NCBI GenBank assembly: GCA_900550475.1
Contig: URSA01000001.1
Coordinates: 269,012-333,011, forward strand
Direction of reading: 5' to 3'
From: an uncultured Lachnospiraceae bacterium
Lineage (GTDB): Bacteria; Bacillota; Clostridia; Lachnospirales; Lachnospiraceae
Length of the DNA stretch: 64,000 nt
The first letter of the stretch is position 1, and the number at the start of each line of letters is the position of its first letter. The translations under genes were made by a program, and so were the position numbers. The notes beneath the pieces are model-generated. The model did no database searches. It saw only the letters and a program-made list of their open reading frames with translations, and was not told where the DNA came from. This document shows positions 40,427 to 49,489 of the stretch, in pieces.

Positions 40427-42334
40427 ATGATCTTATCTTGTCAGAACATCAAAAAAGCATTTGCGGAAAACACGGTTCTCTCCGATATTTCCTTCCATAT
40501 AGAAGACAACGAAAAGGCTGCCATCGTGGGAATCAACGGTGCCGGAAAAACCACGCTCCTGCGCATCATTGTGGGTGAGCTTACCCCAGATGAGGGAAAA
40601 GTGATCCTTGCCAAGGGAAAATCCTTGGGATATCTGGCACAGAATGCGGGGTTAAACAGCGAGAACACCATCTACGACGAACTGCTCTCCGTAAAGGAAA
40701 ACCTGATTCTTCTGGAGCAGAAAATGCGCAGGACGGAGCTTGCCATGAAGGGGGCGGATGATGATACTCTCTCCCAGCTCATGCAGCAGTACAGCAACGA
40801 TACGCATCTGTTTGAATCCGGCGGCGGCTACGCTTACAAGAGCGAGCTTGCCGGTGTGCTGAAAGGCTTGGGCTTTACGGAGGAAGAATTTTCCAAGCAG
40901 GTTTCCACTCTCTCCGGCGGTCAGAAAACCAGAGTTGCGCTGGGCAAGCTGCTCCTTCTGTCCCCCGACCTGATCATTCTGGACGAGCCCACCAACCATC
41001 TGGACATGCAGTCCATTGCATGGCTGGAAACTTATTTGAAAAATTATAAGGGAGCCGTGCTGATCGTCTCCCACGACCGTTTCTTTCTGGATCGTCTTGC
41101 GGAAAAGATCATCGAGATCGACAACTGCCGGGCAACCTCCTTTACAGGCAACTACACCGCCTACGCGCAGAAAAAGGAGCAGCTGAGGGTTGCGGAATGG
41201 AACGCCTATGTCAAACAGCAGAATGAGATCAGGCATCAGGAGGAGGTCATTGAGAAGCTCCGCTCCTTCAACCGGGAAAAATCCATCAAGCGCGCCGAGA
41301 GCCGCGAGAAGGCCCTGAACCGGATGGAGGTTTTGGAAAAGCCCGTGCAGATCAGTGCGGATATGAAGCTCACTCTGACGCCCCGGCTGCTTAGCGGAAA
41401 CGACGTTCTGACTGTGGACGGGCTCTCCAAGTCGTTCGGCGAGCACACGCTTTTCTCCGATGTGTCCTTTGAGATCAAGCGCGGGGAACACGTTGCCGTC
41501 ATTGGCGACAACGGCACCGGAAAAACCACGCTCCTAAAGATTTTAAACGGCATTCTCCCCTCGGATTCCGGCTCCTTTAAGTTAGGCTCCAACGTGGAGA
41601 TCGGCTACTACGATCAGGAGCACCATGTTCTCCACTCGGAAAAGACGCTGTTTGAGGAAATCTCCGATGCGTACCCGGAGCTCACCAACACCGAGATCCG
41701 CAATGTGCTCGCCGCCTTCCTCTTCACTGGGGACGACGTTTTCAAGCGCATCTGTGATCTGAGCGGCGGCGAGAAGGGGCGTGTCAGCCTTGCCAGGCTC
41801 ATGCTCTCCAACGCAAATCTTTTGATCTTGGACGAGCCCACCAACCACCTTGACATTCTCTCCAAGGAAATTCTGGAGGATGCGCTGAACAATTATGCCG
41901 GAACGGTACTGTATGTGTCCCATGACCGCTATTTCATCAACAGAACAGCTTCCCGCATTCTGGAGCTTGCCGGAAACAGGTTTGTCAACTACATCGGAAA
42001 CTACGACTACTATCTGGAGAAGAAAGAGCTCCTCTCCGGCGTTTCCTCTTCTGTACCGGAAGCGTCGGGCGCATCCCCGGAATCTGAGAGCAAGGTCGAC
42101 TGGAAACAGCAGAAGGAAGCGCAGGCAAAGCAACGGAAAAAAGAAAATGATCTGAAGAAATGTGAACAGAAAATCGAGGAGCTTGAAAACCGGGCTTCCG
42201 AACTGGAAACTGAAATGAGCAATCCTGCCGTCGCCACGGATGTTGCCAGACTGCAGACAATCGCAAAAGAGCAGCAGGCTGTCTCAAAACAGCTTGCTGC
42301 CTTGTACGAAGAGTGGGAAACCCTTGCGGAATAA
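40427..42334 (+). CDS. ABC-F family ATPase
   Basis: This 635-residue protein has two ABC domains without TM parts: Walker A GINGAGKTT and GDNGTGKTT, signatures LSGGQKTRVALGKLL and LSGGEKGRVSLARLM, Walker B ILDEPTNHLD twice. A charged linker (about residues 240-315) and a C-terminal coiled coil (about 550-635) complete the ABC-F type. Such proteins act on the ribosome, either as translation factors (EttA-like) or as resistance/stall-relief factors; which applies here cannot be told by eye. It is the only plus-strand gene left of 55 kb, divergent from rex. Confidence 0.92.
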   Translation: MILSCQNIKKAFAENTVLSDISFHIEDNEKAAIVGINGAGKTTLLRIIVGELTPDEGKVILAKGKSLGYLAQNAGLNSENTIYDELLSVKENLILLEQKMRRTELAMKGADDDTLSQLMQQYSNDTHLFESGGGYAYKSELAGVLKGLGFTEEEFSKQVSTLSGGQKTRVALGKLLLLSPDLIILDEPTNHLDMQSIAWLETYLKNYKGAVLIVSHDRFFLDRLAEKIIEIDNCRATSFTGNYTAYAQKKEQLRVAEWNAYVKQQNEIRHQEEVIEKLRSFNREKSIKRAESREKALNRMEVLEKPVQISADMKLTLTPRLLSGNDVLTVDGLSKSFGEHTLFSDVSFEIKRGEHVAVIGDNGTGKTTLLKILNGILPSDSGSFKLGSNVEIGYYDQEHHVLHSEKTLFEEISDAYPELTNTEIRNVLAAFLFTGDDVFKRICDLSGGEKGRVSLARLMLSNANLLILDEPTNHLDILSKEILEDALNNYAGTVLYVSHDRYFINRTASRILELAGNRFVNYIGNYDYYLEKKELLSGVSSSVPEASGASPESESKVDWKQQKEAQAKQRKKENDLKKCEQKIEELENRASELETEMSNPAVATDVARLQTIAKEQQAVSKQLAALYEEWETLAE

Positions 42335-42336
42335 CC

Positions 42337-43542
42337 CTACATGTTCTCGAAGGTGTCCCGGATTGCCTTGATAAAGCCTTCACTGTTAAGCGCGGTCACA
42401 TTCTCAAGGGATGTGATCGCGGCAAGATCCTTCGTCATCTTTCCGTCCTCAATGGTCTTGATGGTCGCCTGCTCCAGCTTCTTTGCAAAGGCTGTCAGTT
42501 CGGCATTGCCGTCCAGCTCTCCTCTCTTGGCAAGCGCTCCCGTCCATGCAAAAATCGTCGCTACCGAGTTGGTGGAAGTCTCCTCCCCTTTCAGATGCTT
42601 ATAATAATGGCGCTGCACCGTACCGTGCGCAGCCTCGTACTCATACACGCCGCTCGGTGATACCAGCACGGAGGTCATCATGGCAAGGGAACCGAACGCG
42701 GAGGAAACCATGTCGGACATCACATCCCCGTCATAGTTCTTGCACGCCCAGATAAACCCGCCTTCCGCCTTCATCACTCTCGCCACCGCATCATCGATCA
42801 GGGTGTAGAAATAGGTGATGCCCAGCTTTTCAAACGCATCCTTGTACTCCTTGTCGTAGATCTCCTGAAAAATATCCTTGAATCTGTGATCATACTTCTT
42901 TGAGATGGTGTCCTTCGTGGCAAACCACAAATCCTGTTTCGTGTCAATGGCATAGCCAAAGCACGCCCTTGCAAAGCTCTCGATGGAGCGGTCGGTATTG
43001 TGCATGCCCTGCAGCACGCCCGCGCCGGTGAAGTTATGGATCAGTTCCCTTGTCTCGGTTCCGTCCTCCGCCGTGAATACAAGCTCTGCCTTTCCGGGTC
43101 CGGGCACCCTGATCTCCGTGTTTTTATACACATCCCCATAAGCATGACGGGCAAGTGTGATCGGCTTCTTCCAGTTCTTTACGCAGGGCTCGATCCCCTT
43201 TACCACAATTGGCGCCCTGAAAACTGTTCCGTCCAGAATCGCTCTGATGGTGCCGTTGGGGCTCTTCCACATTTCCTTTAAATTGTACTCTGTCATTCTT
43301 GCCGCATTGGGTGTAATGGTGGCACACTTGACTGCAACGCCGTACTTCAGGGTTGCGTTAGCGGAATCCACCGTCACCTGATCATCCGTCTCATTGCGGT
43401 GTTCCAGTCCCAGATCATAATACTCTGTCTTGAGATCCACATAGGGAATCAGAAGCTCCTCCTTGATCATCTTCCAGAGAATCCTTGTCATTTCATCTCC
43501 GTCCATCTCCACAAGCGGCGTGGTCATCTGAATCTTACTCAT
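42337..43542 (-). CDS. icd: NADP-dependent isocitrate dehydrogenase
   Basis: This 401-residue homodimeric type (eukaryote-like clade) enzyme makes 2-oxoglutarate. MDGDEMTRILWKMIKEELL, KWKSPNGTIRAILDGTVFRAPI-like MWKSPNGTIR, GPGKAELVF and NYDGDVMSDMVSSAFGSLAMM are typical. With Re-citrate synthase and aconitase (not seen) it provides glutamate carbon. Its ATG overlaps the GntR stop codon (ATGA). Its end is only 2 bp from the convergent ABC-F gene end, so no terminator fits there. Confidence 0.96.
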   Translation of the reverse strand: MSKIQMTTPLVEMDGDEMTRILWKMIKEELLIPYVDLKTEYYDLGLEHRNETDDQVTVDSANATLKYGVAVKCATITPNAARMTEYNLKEMWKSPNGTIRAILDGTVFRAPIVVKGIEPCVKNWKKPITLARHAYGDVYKNTEIRVPGPGKAELVFTAEDGTETRELIHNFTGAGVLQGMHNTDRSIESFARACFGYAIDTKQDLWFATKDTISKKYDHRFKDIFQEIYDKEYKDAFEKLGITYFYTLIDDAVARVMKAEGGFIWACKNYDGDVMSDMVSSAFGSLAMMTSVLVSPSGVYEYEAAHGTVQRHYYKHLKGEETSTNSVATIFAWTGALAKRGELDGNAELTAFAKKLEQATIKTIEDGKMTKDLAAITSLENVTALNSEGFIKAIRDTFENM

Positions 43543-44270
43543 GCATTCTGTCCTTCTTTCCTCTTTTCTTCCAGATCCGCATTCTTTCTCTCATACGCTT
43601 CATGCAGTCCGTTCTTTACCATATTTTCATACGCATTGATCATGTGCCTGTTTGCCAGACGCTCCGCGCTGTCCGCATCCTTCGCCTTGATTGCTTCCAT
43701 GATCTGCTCATGCTCCTTGTTGGAGGCGACGCCTCTGTTCACATCCGCCAGCGTTTTTCTTCTGACTCTCAGCACATACTCGTGAAAGTCCTTGAGCTGA
43801 TGCTCCAGAATTTTGGAATTGCACGCCTCGTACAGGATATCGTGGAAGCGGTTATCCAACTCGGCAAGCTGCTCCATATGCCCCTTTGAGGCATGGAAAT
43901 TTGCCAGATACACATTCTCCTCCAGCTCCTCCATCTGCTCTTTTGTGATGTGTTCCGTCGCCCAGCGCGCGCAGAGCCCCTCAAGCAGGGAACGGATCAT
44001 ATAAATATCTTTGACATCCTTCTCCGTGATGCCGGTAACATAGGCCCCCTTGTTGGGAATGATCTGGATCAGGCCCTCCAGCTCGAGCTGTCTGAACGCC
44101 TCCCTCACCGGGGTGCGGCTGACGCCCATCTCCTCGCCGATGGTCACTTCCTTCAGTTCCTCATGCTCCTCGTATTTGCCGTTCAGGATATCCTCTCTGA
44201 GCCTGTGAAACACTCTTCCGCGCAGGGAATACTTGTCCGTCACTTCCTGCTTCACATCATAATTTCCCAT
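43539..44270 (-). CDS. GntR-family regulator, FadR/FCD type
   Basis: This 243-residue protein has an N-terminal winged helix (LREDILNGKYEEHEELKEVTIGEEMGVSRTPVREAFRQLELEGLIQI in pieces, with SRTPVREA) and an all-helical FCD ligand domain (MIRSLLEGLCARWATEHI; LDNRFHDILYEACNSKIL; HEQIMEAIKAKDADSAE). The operator ATTGTATACAAT lies in the promoter of the operon. GGAGG is 5 bp before ATG 44270. It sits between Re-citrate synthase and icd, so it is probably an autoregulating control of the citrate branch. Confidence 0.92.
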   Translation of the reverse strand: MGNYDVKQEVTDKYSLRGRVFHRLREDILNGKYEEHEELKEVTIGEEMGVSRTPVREAFRQLELEGLIQIIPNKGAYVTGITEKDVKDIYMIRSLLEGLCARWATEHITKEQMEELEENVYLANFHASKGHMEQLAELDNRFHDILYEACNSKILEHQLKDFHEYVLRVRRKTLADVNRGVASNKEHEQIMEAIKAKDADSAERLANRHMINAYENMVKNGLHEAYERKNADLEEKRKEGQNA

Positions 44271-44296
44271 TTTTTCCTCCCTGCCCTGGCTTCTCC

Positions 44297-45709
44297 TCAG
44301 CCGATTGAGAGATTCAGTTTCTTGCATGCCGCATCGATGGTCTTGACCAGCTCCTCGTCGGTCAGCACCGTCACACGGCCTCCCGCATATTCCTCATCCA
44401 CCCACTTCTTTACTTCGTGTACCAGTTCACTGTTCTTGTCCACCATCTTGTCGCCCTTCAGCTTGTAGTAGGTGTTCATCCAGTGCGCGATGCCCGCAAG
44501 CCCGGAGGTGTTGGAAACCGCACACAGAACGGGACGGTTCAAAAACTTCTCCGTATCGAATATATTGTAGATCTCCTCATTCTTCAAAAGCCCGTCCGCA
44601 TGGATGCCCGCACGGGTCACATTGAAGTTCTTACCCACAAACGGCGTTCTCTCGGGGATATGATACCCGATCTCCTTCTCATAGTATTCCGCCAGCTCGG
44701 TGATGACCGTGGTGTCCATGCCGTTCAGGTCTCCGCGCAGCTGCGCATACTCAAACACCATCGCCTCCAGAGGCGTATTTCCGGTTCTCTCCCCGATGCC
44801 GAACAGGGAAGTATTGACGCCGGAGCAGCCGTACAGCCACGCCGTAGTGGAATTGGAAACAGCCTTGTAAAAGTCGTTATGCCCGTGCCACTCAATATTC
44901 TCATGGGGAACGCCCGCATGGGTGTGAATGGCATAAATAATTCCCTGCACACTTCTGGGAATAACTGCGCCGGGATAATTAACGCCATACCCCATTGTAT
45001 CGCATGCTCTGACTTTAATTGGAATTTTGTACTGCTCCTGCAGCTTCACCAGCTCCAGACAGAAGGGAACCACATATCCATAAATATCCGCCCTTGTGAT
45101 ATCCTCCAGATGGCATCTCGGGCTGATCCCCTCTTCAAGACAATCCCTGATCACACTTAAATAGTGATCCATTGCCTGACGTCTTGTCATTTTCAGTTTC
45201 AGGAAGATATGGTAATCCGAGCAGCTCACCAGAATGCCCGTCTCCTTCATGCCGATCTCCTTCACAAGCTTGAAATCGTCCTTGCTGGCCCTGATCCAGC
45301 TTGTAATCTCGGGAAACTCATAGCCCCGCTCCATACATTTGTATACGGCATCCCTGTCCTTCTTACTGTATAGGAAGAACTCCGACGCACGGATCATGCC
45401 GTTGGGACCGCCCAGACGATGCAGATAATCGTAGATCGTCACGATCTGCTCCGTGGTATAGGGGGCTCTTGACTGCTGTCCATCGCGGAATGTGGTATCG
45501 GTGATCCAGATCTGCTTCGGCATATTATGTGGCACGATCCTGTCATTGAACGGAATCTTTGGGATCTCAGAATAGGGAAACATATTCCGGAATACATTGG
45601 GTTTCTGGACATCGTCCAGAATATACATATGCTCCTCTATCTCCAACAGGTTGTTCCTGTTGTTCATACTGACCGGTCGGTTCTGGAAAGTATCGTCGTT
45701 CTCTCTCAT
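44297..45709 (-). CDS. Re-citrate synthase (isopropylmalate/homocitrate synthase-like)
   Basis: This 470-residue DRE-TIM enzyme resembles Clostridium kluyveri Re-citrate synthase: ITDTTFRDGQQSRAPYTTEQIV (quoted in part), EFFLYSKKDRDAVYKCMERG, ISPRCHLEDITRADIYGYVVPF, NIEWHGHNDFYKAVSNSTTAWLYGCSG and ERTGNTPLEAM. It condenses acetyl-CoA and oxaloacetate with Re stereochemistry. The next genes are a GntR regulator and icd, which fits a glutamate-forming branch. ATG 45709 is my start; 45721 is possible. Confidence 0.82.
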   Translation of the reverse strand: MRENDDTFQNRPVSMNNRNNLLEIEEHMYILDDVQKPNVFRNMFPYSEIPKIPFNDRIVPHNMPKQIWITDTTFRDGQQSRAPYTTEQIVTIYDYLHRLGGPNGMIRASEFFLYSKKDRDAVYKCMERGYEFPEITSWIRASKDDFKLVKEIGMKETGILVSCSDYHIFLKLKMTRRQAMDHYLSVIRDCLEEGISPRCHLEDITRADIYGYVVPFCLELVKLQEQYKIPIKVRACDTMGYGVNYPGAVIPRSVQGIIYAIHTHAGVPHENIEWHGHNDFYKAVSNSTTAWLYGCSGVNTSLFGIGERTGNTPLEAMVFEYAQLRGDLNGMDTTVITELAEYYEKEIGYHIPERTPFVGKNFNVTRAGIHADGLLKNEEIYNIFDTEKFLNRPVLCAVSNTSGLAGIAHWMNTYYKLKGDKMVDKNSELVHEVKKWVDEEYAGGRVTVLTDEELVKTIDAACKKLNLSIG

Positions 45710-45765
45710 AGTTCCTCTCATTCTGCCGCATGGGCGGCTTTGCTCCCGCGTATTTCTTCCGTATA

Positions 45766-45794
45766 ATTGTATACAATCATACGCTGTCTGTCAA
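45766..45794 (-). promoter_or_regulatory. Promoter and overlapping GntR/FadR-type operator
   Basis: On the minus strand TTGACA (45789-45794), 17 bp, TACAAT (45766-45771). The -10 box lies inside the perfect 12-bp palindrome ATTGTATACAAT (45766-45777), which carries the TTGTNNACAA core seen for FCD-type GntR regulators. The GntR gene in the same operon is the natural partner. Confidence 0.75.
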
Positions 45795-45797
45795 CAC

Positions 45798-46706
45798 TTA
45801 TTCCAACAGCCTTTCCACATTGATCATTCCCCACCCCTGGGACACCCACGGCTCCCTTAAATCATCCGCCGCATAGAGCAGCTTTCTTTTCGCCGTCTCG
45901 TTATCGTATTCCGGGTGCTGCTGGAACAAAAGCGCCAGCGCGCCGGAGACCACCGGTGTCGCCATGGATGTGCCGCTCTTGGCGATATAGGCGTTCTGAT
46001 AACCTCCCCTTGTGCGCCGCACACCGCCGTTGCAGGATATGATCTCCGTGCCCGGCGCCACAATATCCGGCTTTCTCACCGTATCAAACAGGCTTCCCCT
46101 CGCCGAGTAGGCGGCACACCGGCTGGTCTTTCCCTCGTAATACGCGCCGTCGTGGCAGCCTACTGTGATCAGGTAATGGCTTTTTCCGATTTCGGACAGC
46201 GAGTTTTCCGCCGGTCCGTTGTTTCCCGCCGCACAGACCACCGCAAGCCCCTTCTGCCATGCGCTCTCCAGCATCTCCTTCAACACCTTTTCCCGGTGGG
46301 CGTCCATCTGCCCGCTGACGCCCACCGACACATTCAAAATACGGATCCCAAGCCTGTCTCTCTCCTGTAACACCCAGCTGATCCCCGCAAGCATAGCGTT
46401 TACGGTTCCGTCACCTCTTCCGTCCAAAACCTTTCCCACCACGAGATCAGCCTTCGGCGCCATTCCGCAATATTTTCCTCTCGACAACGCACCGCTTCCG
46501 CAGGCAATCCCGCACACATGCGTGCCGTGTCCGCTGTCGTCGTAGGCAGCCTCCCGCCCCTCCGTAAAATCCTTGAAATCCAAGATCCTGCCGTTTAAGT
46601 CGGGATGTGCCGCCACCCCGGTATCCAGAACGGCAACCGTCACTCCGCACCCTCCGGCATTTAGCATACTCTGACGGCAGCCCACCTGTTCCCTCACTCT
46701 GAACAT
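45798..46706 (-). CDS. Intracellular-type subtilase (S8 peptidase), no signal peptide
   Basis: This 302-residue serine protease has the full triad: Asp in AVLDTGVAAHPDL, His in DSGHGTHVCGIA, Ser in SGTSMATPVVSGALALLFQ, with AAGNNGPAE for the oxyanion Asn. There is no signal peptide and no propeptide domain; the protein starts 23 residues before the Asp block, so it should be cytoplasmic. The start codon directly follows a terminator, whose arm contains GGAG about 10 bp before ATG 46706. Substrate unknown. Confidence 0.88.
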   Translation of the reverse strand: MFRVREQVGCRQSMLNAGGCGVTVAVLDTGVAAHPDLNGRILDFKDFTEGREAAYDDSGHGTHVCGIACGSGALSRGKYCGMAPKADLVVGKVLDGRGDGTVNAMLAGISWVLQERDRLGIRILNVSVGVSGQMDAHREKVLKEMLESAWQKGLAVVCAAGNNGPAENSLSEIGKSHYLITVGCHDGAYYEGKTSRCAAYSARGSLFDTVRKPDIVAPGTEIISCNGGVRRTRGGYQNAYIAKSGTSMATPVVSGALALLFQQHPEYDNETAKRKLLYAADDLREPWVSQGWGMINVERLLE

Positions 46707-46749
46707 AAAAAAGCTCCGGCATTTTTTCTTATCATATGCCGGAGTTTTA
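46707..46749 (-). terminator. Terminator after the BspA operon, overlapping the subtilase leader
   Basis: A 9-bp stem CTCCGGCAT/ATGCCGGAG (46714-46722 with 46735-46743) with T-runs on both sides, so it can work on both strands. The minus-strand arm includes the GGAG before the subtilase start. Confidence 0.8.
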
Positions 46750-46762
46750 TTTTATTTCTTCT

Positions 46763-49468
46763 TTATTTCCTCTTTTTAATGAACAACACGCCGATTGCCA
46801 GACTGGCGAGGCCGGCTGCCAGAAACCATTTCGGATGAATCGGATCTCCCGTGTCCGGGGACTCATCCAGCCTGCCGCTTGCCATCACATTGTCTCCCGA
46901 CACGGTTCCCTCCGCGTACACCCTGTCCGCAGCTCCCACATTACAAAATGCAAACGGAGACAGGTGGCTGACCATAAAGCTGACCTTGTTGCCGTCCCTT
47001 GTGTAGGAGACATTCTCAAGCTGTCCGTTCCGGTCCGTCGTCAGGATCCGGAGGCTTCCCGTCACACTGCCCGGCAGCTCCGCCGTGATCTGCAATGTGC
47101 GTCCGCCCATTTTCGTAATGGGCACGCCCGATCTCACATCCACCAGACTGATCTCTGCGCAGAGCACGCCCTCCGGGAGATCCTCCCTGTATACCGCCTG
47201 ATAAGCCCTGTTCAGGCTCTCATATGCGGTTGCGTCGTCCGCAATGCGAAGCTCATAGCAGCCATCATTCCCTTCCAGAACCGCATTCACAGCTCCGGTC
47301 AGCACCTTGCTGCCATTTTCTACCGTAAGCGTTCCCGCCTCGTACTGACGTTCCGTGCCGTACTGTGTGATCTTGTCCTTTCCTGTCACCTGATATTTTC
47401 TACCGTCGATCACCACCTGATCCGGGATATACAACTGTGAGAACTCCTCCTCCGAGCAGGTGGTCGCCAGACAGGTCAGAAGCCCTCTCTCCTCGGAGTT
47501 TATGTACGCAATGATTCCCTTGAAACCGTAGACGGAGTTATCCAGCACCGAACCGGCAAGATGCTCCGCTGCCGACCGATCGGGAACGACCGCCATAAAG
47601 GTATCCCCCAGAATCATGCCTCTTGCCGACGCATTGGAAAGCCTGCCTGCGTCCGTCTCATAGCAGGGCTTCGGCAGCGCCGTCCCGTTCTCAAACACCA
47701 CCACCTTCAGTGAGATGCCCACGGAGGTATCCGAAAAATCAAAGCTCTCCAGTCCCAGATACTCCACCTTTCCGGGTACATGCGCAGATGCAAGCGGACA
47801 TCCCTTGAACGCCCGATCCCTGATCACGCGCACATTCCTGCCGCCTTCCACCGTCACCAGATTCCGGCAGTCAAGAAACGCATCCTCACCAATTTCTATC
47901 AGGGAATCCGGCAGCGTCACGGACACCAGTCCGGTGTTTCCCGCAAACACTTCCGGCGCAATATGCTTTACATTGTCGGGCAGTACCACATGACTGTCGT
48001 TTCCACGGTATGCAAGCAGGATGCCGTCTCCCACGATCAGGAAATCATCGCCGTTTCCCGCAAACCAGGTTTCTAACCACATGGATTTGTCAAACGCCTT
48101 CGGCGCAATGGAAGTCACCGTCTTTGGGATTTCCACCTTGCGAAGATAATCACAGTGATAAAAGGCCGCATAACGGATCGTCGTCACCCCGGCCGGGATC
48201 ACCGCCTCCGTCAGGTTGCTTCTGGCAAATGCAAATTCCCCAATCTCGGTAATCTGCTCCGGTATGGTGTAATCCGACACATCATGGCTTCTGTAAAATG
48301 CCTGATCGGCAAGTATGCTGTCAAACGCCACCGTATACTTGGGAATGTCCGTCCCCTTCGCCAGATCCTCATTGACAACGGACGTGCTGCCGCCGGGCGA
48401 CGTCTCCCCGTAAACGGGGGCGGCAGAATTGTCAACCATGACCACCGCCCTGTTTCCCACCACATAAGTGCTTCCTAACAAAGTGCCCGACACTTCCTCA
48501 CCGCTTGTCCGGTTATCTTCCTTCGGCGGATCCTGCGGCTCCTCGGTGGTATTGCCCGTATCCTCGTACTCCGCCTGATTTCTCTGCTTCCAGTCCTCAT
48601 AAAAACGCTGTGCCACTGTTCCCGTATCCGCGGAGATCACCAGCTTGGGACAGCCGTCAAAAGCCGTCTCATGGATGCCCGACACCGCGGAGGGAATCAC
48701 CACCGTCTCCAGATTGACGCAGTCGGAAAACGCCCTGATGCCGATGGAAGTAACCGAGTACGGGATCGTAATGCCCACCAGGGATTTGCAGTTGGAAAAA
48801 GCATAATCGGGAATCGTTTTCAGATTGTTTCCGATGGTAATGCTCTTGATTTTGTCGTTTCCCCAGAAAGCGTACTCCGCAATGTCCGTCACCGTGGACG
48901 GCATGGGATAGCTGTCCTTGTCCCTGCCGGGGAGAACCAGATAAAGCTTGGTCTTCGCTGCATCATACAGGCAGTCGTCCGACAGTACAAATGCTTCATT
49001 ATCCTTGGACAGGGAAAGGCTTTTCAGACTACCGCAGCCTGTAAAGGGGCCGATTCCCCAGTTTTTCAGAGACTTTCCGAGTGTGACCTTCTCCAGAGAA
49101 GAACAGTTGCTGAAAGCACCGTTTCCGAGGGTCGTCACACTGTCCGGCAGCACCAGCTCCTTTAAGCCCGTACACCCGGCGAACGCCCGGTAGTTGATCT
49201 GTTCCACATTGTTTCCGGCAAAGGAAAGCTTCTCGATCTCCGTGTGGTCGGCAAAAGCCTCCGCTCCGATCTCCGTTACGGAAGCGGGAACAGACACGGA
49301 TTGCGCCGTGCCTGTGTACTTTACGAGAATCGTCCCATTCAGTTGAAAATCGGTATCCTTCGAGGTAGAAAGCGTATCCGCCTCAACCTGCCTCGCCGGT
49401 ATCTGTGTTACCGCAACCGCAAGCGCAAGCAGCAGGATACTCACCGAAATCTTAAGTGCTTTTTTCAT
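46763..49468 (-). CDS. BspA-type LRR surface protein with a sortase signal (901 residues)
   Basis: A signal peptide (MKKALKISVSILLLALAVAV) is followed by leucine-rich BspA/LRR_5 repeats in two blocks, about residues 50-285 and 380-590, with the unit I-g-x-x-A-F-x-x-C-x-x-L-x-x-v. A Pro/Glu-rich linker (TEEPQDPPKED) separates them. The C-terminal part has beta-like domains, HLSPFAF, then SPDTGDPIHPKWF, a hydrophobic stretch and KKRK at the end (46766-46861). This is a sortase sorting signal. BspA-like proteins of other bacteria bind host and bacterial surfaces. It is 21 bp after the larger paralogue and ends at the terminator. Confidence 0.92.
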   Translation of the reverse strand: MKKALKISVSILLLALAVAVTQIPARQVEADTLSTSKDTDFQLNGTILVKYTGTAQSVSVPASVTEIGAEAFADHTEIEKLSFAGNNVEQINYRAFAGCTGLKELVLPDSVTTLGNGAFSNCSSLEKVTLGKSLKNWGIGPFTGCGSLKSLSLSKDNEAFVLSDDCLYDAAKTKLYLVLPGRDKDSYPMPSTVTDIAEYAFWGNDKIKSITIGNNLKTIPDYAFSNCKSLVGITIPYSVTSIGIRAFSDCVNLETVVIPSAVSGIHETAFDGCPKLVISADTGTVAQRFYEDWKQRNQAEYEDTGNTTEEPQDPPKEDNRTSGEEVSGTLLGSTYVVGNRAVVMVDNSAAPVYGETSPGGSTSVVNEDLAKGTDIPKYTVAFDSILADQAFYRSHDVSDYTIPEQITEIGEFAFARSNLTEAVIPAGVTTIRYAAFYHCDYLRKVEIPKTVTSIAPKAFDKSMWLETWFAGNGDDFLIVGDGILLAYRGNDSHVVLPDNVKHIAPEVFAGNTGLVSVTLPDSLIEIGEDAFLDCRNLVTVEGGRNVRVIRDRAFKGCPLASAHVPGKVEYLGLESFDFSDTSVGISLKVVVFENGTALPKPCYETDAGRLSNASARGMILGDTFMAVVPDRSAAEHLAGSVLDNSVYGFKGIIAYINSEERGLLTCLATTCSEEEFSQLYIPDQVVIDGRKYQVTGKDKITQYGTERQYEAGTLTVENGSKVLTGAVNAVLEGNDGCYELRIADDATAYESLNRAYQAVYREDLPEGVLCAEISLVDVRSGVPITKMGGRTLQITAELPGSVTGSLRILTTDRNGQLENVSYTRDGNKVSFMVSHLSPFAFCNVGAADRVYAEGTVSGDNVMASGRLDESPDTGDPIHPKWFLAAGLASLAIGVLFIKKRK

Positions 49469-49489
49469 TGCCCCACCTTTTTGCCGCCC

